Source: Epiperipatus broadwayi
Taxonomy: Eukaryota; Onychophora; Udeonychophora; Euonychophora; Peripatidae
DNA length: 64,000 nucleotides
Direction: 5' to 3'
NCBI GenBank assembly: GCA_028023455.1
Contig: JAQFVV010000356.1
Span: forward strand, 251,893 to 315,892
The notes beneath the pieces were generated by a model. The model made no database searches. It saw only the letters and a list, made by a program, of their open reading frames with translations, and was not told the origin of the DNA. A program made the position numbers and the translations under genes. Shown here one piece after another: positions 58,060-64,000 of the stretch (within the stretch, counting starts at the first letter, position 1; every line of letters starts with the position of its first letter).

Positions 58060-59457
58060 TTTGGCTTGAGCCCTTGTTCGTATAAATATGATTTTTATTT
58101 AACTTTCTTTATATCTGGACTGATTATTCCTACTATTGACCTCTTCTAACTAGACTTATACCCAACTTCTTTCAACTGACTTTATGTTTTTTCACTTTGA
58201 TTAACTTTTAATTTCTTAGTTGTCTATCGATCAGCATTCAGATCGCTAGCCAACCCAAACATCCGTACTCTGGTTCATCTTCTTTTTTGCCTGCCTTAGA
58301 TTCGCCCGACTGCCTGTCCACCTTGATGATTGTCCTCTATTTCCCTCTTCATCTACCTCTGACCCCTATACTTCAATTAAATGATGCACTTATATATTCT
58401 TTTAAATTAAACTTACTCAAATACCATACTTGTTCTTCTGTTAACGATATACATTATAAATTCGTTTTATTTGACTGTGTCTCCAACATTACCCTTCCGA
58501 TATATATATTTTTCTACTCCTACGTTTACAAAATTCGGCCACTTAAGGTTACTGCTGTTTAAACAAGATCACACACATATATATATATATGTATATATAT
58601 ATTTACTTCTCTTAAACATGCGACTATTCTAGAATCACACATATATATTTTCTCCCACTTAACTAAAATACACGACAATACTTATAGTTTCTTTAATTTA
58701 AATTATACACGCGAATTCTCTTTATCATTAAAATATTTCATTTTCCGCTTAACTGGGACCGTTATTATTTATTCACACATATATATTTCTTCATTTAACT
58801 TAGTTTCGACTATTTTAATCATTTAACCTTTATAAATACAACATTACTGAAACTATTTCACTATTTCTAACTTAACTATTTTATGTTTTCGTTAATTAAT
58901 TACATCCAGATAATCAATATTCGATCCCTATAATTATTACATTTTATTATACGATTATGAAACACACACATTTATCTATTCTTTAACTTTACTGGGCTAT
59001 GCAGCTACTATATATATATTTTTATTATTTTTCGTAAACTTTCATGAAACTTTGTGTTATTATCTTTCTTTAAAAAGGATTTATATTACATTACAGCAAT
59101 AATTTGATATAATTAGTTATTTGTTTGTTACAACTTGTCTAAATATTCTTGTCTCAGATTATCCCTCACTATGCATTTCAAAACTTTCGTAATACTAACA
59201 AAAAAAAATTCCCCCCTCTTTCTATTCTTTGCACACATTTGACGTGAAACACTGGTATAGAGTATCATAAAATAAAACTTATCCCCTTCGTCTTCGCTTC
59301 TCACCACTGTACGTTTTCGCTTCTCGCCACTGTAACTTACAACGCTAATTTTATATGTTTGAAAACACATATATTAAAACAATTTTTATTTTAAAAAATA
59401 TTTATGTTATCTTATAAAATTATTTAACATGTGATTATTAATAGTGCAGCAATAGAG
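58060..59457 (-). other. 5' untranslated region of the LTR element
   Basis: Between the primer site and gag. No ORF of note; short (AT)n near 58577-58602. It is unusually long for a leader. Confidence 0.55.
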
Positions 59458-59475
59458 ATCCCGGACTGGCCCCCA
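59458..59475 (-). promoter_or_regulatory. Primer binding site, tRNA-Pro-like
   Basis: On the minus strand TGGGGGCCAGTCCGGGAT begins five bases after the 5' LTR. It resembles the known tRNA-Pro primer site used by several retroelements, with a short internal mismatch. Confidence 0.65.
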
Positions 59476-59480
59476 AAATA

Positions 59481-61174
59481 TGTAATGGGCAGAGGATGAT
59501 CGAAGGCTACACTTCCCTTTTATGAGTGCATAATGGGGAATTCTAATGATTCAAGATTGTCCACTTTCTGCTACCTCAAGCAGAGAAAACATACAGACAT
59601 ACACAAGTCTATATCCGTATTTGACCAAATCTGTATGCTATATGGATATAGCACCAGATTATTTTTCCCAACCAACCGTTTCTCGACTGCTGTAAGATCT
59701 GACAGAGTTACAGCACTTGGATGATTTATAAATTTAATGTGATAAAATACTGCACCACCAACTTCCACGTGTTAATTCAATAATCAAAGAAAAATGAATA
59801 ATAGTTTTCCCACCCTTTGACTAGACTACCCTTTTGGAGTGGCGAAGAATGAGACAAGGCAGGTTTAAATAAAATAATAGATTTAATAGAATAAATGAAT
59901 CATAAAAGAGATATATATAAAAAACACATTAACATTAAATGAAAAAACAGATTATAATCTATAGTGCTACAAAAAAAGAATACATATAAAACTATTATAA
60001 ATGATGGTACATTTATAAATCGTCAGTCCGGGTATTTATCAAAAAATTCAAGAATGTCTTTATCATTCACAAAAGGCATGTGGCCATTGTCTAATTAAAC
60101 TATGTGCACATTGAAATATATAACAAAATAGTATGTATCTTTACCTAGGTTTTAGTCTCTGAATTTATCTGACGTCTTGCTGACCGTCATGTGGATTTTC
60201 TCCACTTCTTTAGGAGGGATGGTCACAGGTTAGATTTGGTTGTGTGTAGCTTCTCAGTGTTTAAGGCATCAAGAACAAGGCATCAAGGACAAGGCAACTA
60301 AATGAATCCACCGGCAGGCGCTATGATGGCAGTTGTTATATCTTGGCGAGAACCATTAGTACAGTAAGTCCGGATCGACCAGTGATCACGATGGCCTTAG
60401 CCAGCCATTCTAGATGAGGCACCGATGTCAAAAGTCATATTTGTTAACTATAACGGTTGATTATCGGAGCTGTCTTTTACCACCCTCTTGACATGAAGTC
60501 TCTAGCTCTAATCTCTCCTAAAAAACTTTTTTTTTAATTAAAAAAATTCCACCAGCCTTTGTTCTTCCGATCTTTTGTTTTCACTTTCATTCACACCTTT
60601 CTTACTATGCCTTTGGCCATATGTAAATTTGTTTTACCCAATCTAGTAGCACTATGTACATTTATTTATTCCAATATTTTTTAATTTAATTACACAGATT
60701 TTAATACATGTTCTTCTCTCTTTTTTATTTAAGTTTAGACAAGCATTTATTATTGCTGTCTATATTCTGCTTCAAATACACTCCATACACACATTTCGTT
60801 TATCGTCAAATGTCTACTTTAAAACCCAGATCCTTATCTTTTGATTATGTTTAACTTTCTATGTTTTGTGCGCTATTTAAGGTTTTTTTAAACTTTACTT
60901 TCTTTCAAAATCAGATTTTAACTTGCATTTGATTTATATTTCTTTATCACTTTATTTTTTAACGTACACCTCCAATAATTCTAATTTTACATTTTAATTT
61001 ACCAAAATCTGAACTTTGGAGGGTAAAAGATAAGAATCTTTTTGATTCTACTTCCCTCTCTTTTTTAATTAATTGAAACATTTCTTTGTTCTGTAAATTT
61101 TTCTAAGCTCGCTCCTTTTTCTTTATTTTATCAAACATGATATATGTGTGACCGCAGTATGTGCGATCATCACA
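59481..61174 (-). repeat. 5' LTR (in element orientation), about 1.69 kb
   Basis: Starts TGTAATGGGC and ends CATCACA on the plus strand, as in the other LTR. Contains the second copy of the 65-codon frame (59768-59571). The promoter would lie in its minus-strand 5' part, but I saw no element I can assert. Confidence 0.9.
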
Positions 61175-62395
61175 ATATGAAGATTAAATTTAGTGAAGAA
61201 AAATCAAATATAATGATGGTGAATATTGGGGAAAAGAGAAGACAAAGATTTCTTGCTGGGGATATAAAGTTAAGTGTGGTGAATAGATATAGTTATTTGG
61301 GAATCACCTTGAGTAATCAGAAAAATTGCTTGGAAGAATAGGAGAAAAAATTGATAAATGAAGCAAAGAAAAGAAAGGGATTGATAAAGAAATTAACAGT
61401 GTTTTCATATAATAAATATGATGAAGCTAGAATTGTATGAAAGGGAGTGGCAGTAGCAGGGTTAACATATGGCAATAATGCATTATGTGTTAGTAAAGGG
61501 GTATTAGATTACTTAGAAAAAGTACAAAGGAAAGTATGAAGACATGTATTAGATGCAGAGGTGTGGACAGAAAAGAAGGGAATTCAAGGAGAAATGGGAT
61601 GGTTAAGTTTTTGTATGTGATATGCAAAAAGTAAAATGAAAATATTTAATAGATTGCAGTCTATGGATAATAAAAGAATAGCCAAAATATTATTTAATTG
61701 GGTTACAAATAAAGGACAGGCAACAAGATGAGTGAGAAAGGTAATGTGGTATGCAGAAGATTTGGATAAAGAATTTATATCAGTATACCTGTAGAAAAGG
61801 TGGGATGATTGTGTTTGGAGGATTATTGAGTGTTATAGTGGTAAGGAGTGGGATAAAAGAATAGATGTATTAATAAAGAATAAGGAGTTGGAGAGATGGA
61901 GAACTAGTATGAAGAGTAAAACAAGTTTAAATATATATAAAAGTAAATGGAACATTGGGTGTGAGTTAATTTATGACCATAGTATGGAAAGTAGTTTATT
62001 GTTTAAGGCTCAAATGGGATCTTTAACAACAAGGGGACATACACATCAATGGAAAAATATGGGTGATTTAGTCTGCAAGTTATGTAAGGAAGGCATAGAA
62101 AATATTAGGCATCTGTTTCTTCAATGAAAATGCTTGGAAGCAGAAAGAGTACAAATAATGAAGTTATGGTAGAATAAATATGAACAAAGTGATTATACAA
62201 AAAGTGAGTTATTGGTTTTTATGCTGGGTTTGGGAAAAGATTATGTTGTGGAAATGGGATGAAGCAGATTATGGGAAAACTTAGGATGAAGAATGGAAAA
62301 GGAGGGTAAAGTGGCTAACAGGTTTCTCTGGGCATAATTGCTGAGAGATTCCTGACTCTGTATAAGGAGAAGTCACAGTGCATCACATCACATCA
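61175..62395 (+). pseudogene. LINE family D, RT C-terminal part (right of the LTR element)
   Basis: Continues the interrupted RT: MKIKFSEEKSNIMMVN and SYLGITLSNQ just after the insertion. A long C-terminal region follows with several stops (TYGNNALCV near 61465; SLLFKAQMGSLTTRG near 62000; then CKLCKEGIENIRHLF, a zf-RVT-like knuckle, near 62070-62120). The element ends near a short (CATCA)n-like repeat at 62373-62395, a plausible LINE tail. Confidence 0.7.
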
Positions 62396-64000
62396 CATAT
62401 GAATGCCTAGTTAAGAATATATAGAGTTTCAAAACAAGGGGGAAATAGTAATGGGGATAGGAGATATGAATGGGCATATTGAAGAAATTGATGATGTAGG
62501 TAACAAGAATGGACAGCTTTTGAAGAATGTTTGTCAGAAAGTGAATTTGAACGTTGGAAATTTATCAAATATTTATGAGGGACAATATACATGGTACAGA
62601 AATAATATATTTCACACAATAGATTATGTATTAGTAGAAAAAAAAGAAAATGAATAAAGTATGGAATATTAAAGTATTTGATAATGAAGTGATAGTATGT
62701 AATCATAATTTTTTTATAATAGAAATGGTTAGTAATGTGATGGAAAATAGTAATAAAAGTAGATAGTGAAAGATGTGGATGGAGAATGAATGATAAGAAT
62801 AAGTTAGAAGAATATAAAATACAAATTGAAGAAATTATGGAAGAGTTGGTTGGGGGTGAAGTAGAAAAAGTGGCAAATAGGGTTTTAGGTGAAAATATTT
62901 AGAAGAATAAAAATAATTGAAAAGTGAGAGTTAATAAAAGTGTAAAACAGAGAGGGAAAGCATGCAGAGAATATAAGTGTGCTATTAAAAACAAAGAAAG
63001 TGAGAAAGATGTTAATGTTAAATGTGAAGAATATTTTTTAAAAAAAGAAGTTGGCTAAAATAGATAATTATATAGAGAGAATGAACTAAAATAGATAATT
63101 ATATAGAGAGAATGAAATCAAATAGTAAATTGTTGAAGGATATTAATAAAAGTGGAAGAGTTAGAAAATTTTTTGAAAATACATTAAAAGAAGGAATGTA
63201 TGAGAGAGAGAAATAGTATTACTAGATAATGAGGGAATATAGTGTAACTCTAAGTATGTAATGGATATAGAAAAATGTTAGGTGTGAAGAACAGAATGAT
63301 AGCAAACATAAAAGCATAGAGTAATGGAAATAATAGGTTTACAGAAAATGAACTGAATGAGACAAAGAGGAAATTGAAAAGTAGAAAGGCAAGAAGTTTA
63401 TATGAGATAGGTAGCAGATCTTTGCAATGAATTTATTTAGGACATAGGCAAAATTAAACCTATTATCATGTTTTAATAAGATGGCACAGAAGAGAGATTT
63501 TCAGGATAGTTGGAGTAATACAAAAGTAAGGCTATTATTTAAAGGGAAAAGTAAGGATCATAGAAAGTTAAATAATTATAGACCAATAGCAGTAATGTCA
63601 GTGTTATGTAAAGTTTTTGTATATATAATGGCTGAAAGAGTCACAAAATGGGTGGAAGAAAATAATATAGTGGGGAAAATGTAAGGACATTTTTTATTAG
63701 ATGGGTATATAGAAGATAGTATATTTGTATTTGCACAAATTATAGATATGGTAAAAATACAAGTAGACAGTTATATGTTTATAGATATAGAGAAAGCATA
63801 TTATAGACTAAATAGAAACAGATTATAGGTAAATTTTGTAAATTTGAGAATAGATGGAGCTTTAGTGATCTTATTAAGAGATTGTATGAAAATAATTACT
63901 AGACATATCAACTAGGGAATATATAATTAGTTAAAGTTAAAAATGGGTGGGACTAAGGCAAGGATGCCCTATGTCACCTATTTTTTATTTTTTTTTATTT
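62396..64000 (+). pseudogene. LINE family D, second copy: endonuclease and RT, running off the window
   Basis: Starts 5'-truncated within the endonuclease: MGIGDMNGHIEEI (GDxN motif) and YTWYRNNIFHTIDYVLVEKK (62451-62657). A decayed linker follows, with a 28-base direct repeat at 63055-63115. RT begins KVRLLFKGKSKDHRKLNNYRPIAVMSVL (63520-63605). Near 63780 DIEKAYYRLN is motif A with D changed to Y, and near 63945 LRQGCPMSP-type motif B is readable. The stretch at 63925-63990 matches 53800-53870 nearly base for base, so both copies are one family. Stops are frequent. Confidence 0.7.

Larger units (their letters stand above)
54046..61174 (-). mobile_element. Non-autonomous LTR retrotransposon (Gypsy-type gag only), about 7.1 kb
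   Basis: Two long direct repeats (54046-55757 and 59481-61174) start TG and end CA and are flanked by ATAT on both sides (54042-54045, 61175-61178). The orientation is minus: gag, primer site and polypurine tract all read that way. The 3.7-kb interior holds gag but no protease, RT, RNase H or integrase that I can find, so it would depend on a related complete element. It inserted into an older LINE (family D). LTR copies differ by scattered substitutions and several small indels, so the insertion is not recent. Confidence 0.85.

Overview
The window is very A+T-rich eukaryotic DNA, by eye about three quarters A+T. It is almost all non-coding and filled with nested transposable-element remnants and microsatellites. 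I found no convincing host gene, rRNA, CRISPR array or bacterial-style operon. The mix of elements (Merlin DNA transposon, piggyBac-type MITE, L1/Tx1-like, CR1/Jockey-like and RTE-like LINEs, a Ty3/Gypsy-type gag element, tRNA-like SINE head) suggests an invertebrate animal genome, but the species cannot be fixed from this sequence.

Layout. 0-5.4 kb: AT-rich DNA with two direct copies of a short repeat carrying a hammerhead-ribozyme-like core (2.3 and 3.6 kb). They flank an 850-bp repeat that recurs inverted at 12.2-13.1 kb, and are followed by a decayed Gypsy-type gag (3.85-5.3 kb). 6.3-7.3 kb: a badly decayed minus-strand reverse transcriptase (RT). 8-13.5 kb: AT-rich DNA, a dispersed repeat with a coding-like segment, and a fold-back element. 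14.6-15.5 kb: a Merlin transposase with all three catalytic acidic residues but one in-frame stop. 17-21 kb: tRNA-like/SINE head, tandemly duplicated fold-back elements, a 145-bp duplication and a 205-bp palindromic MITE. 24.1-24.7 kb: two more hammerhead-like repeat units. 27.5-30.1 kb: a decayed RTE-type LINE.

32.3-47.7 kb is a LINE hub organised around long (ATT)n/(AAT)n tracts. It holds a CR1/Jockey-like LINE split by a 750-bp piggyBac-type MITE with TTAA duplications, a reversed 5'-truncated L1/Tx1-like fragment, an internally deleted L1/Tx1-like element with an intact 683-residue RT ORF, and an end-to-end L1/Tx1-like element with a (AAT)n tract on both sides. The last has an intact 495-residue ORF1 with zinc knuckles and an AT-hook, and a frameshifted ORF2. 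52.4-53.2 kb: another minus-strand L1/Tx1-like tail.

53.7-62.4 kb is a decayed LINE (family D) interrupted by a complete but pol-less LTR retrotransposon on the minus strand: two ~1.7-kb LTRs, a tRNA-Pro-like primer site, a polypurine tract and gag only, with an ATAT target duplication. A second family D copy runs from about 62.4 kb off the right edge.

The two most interesting signals are (1) a dispersed repeat family with a hammerhead-like core and a covarying flanking helix, and (2) an L1/Tx1-like LINE apparently associated with (AAT)n microsatellites whose ORF1 carries an AT-hook. Both are inferences from this one window.
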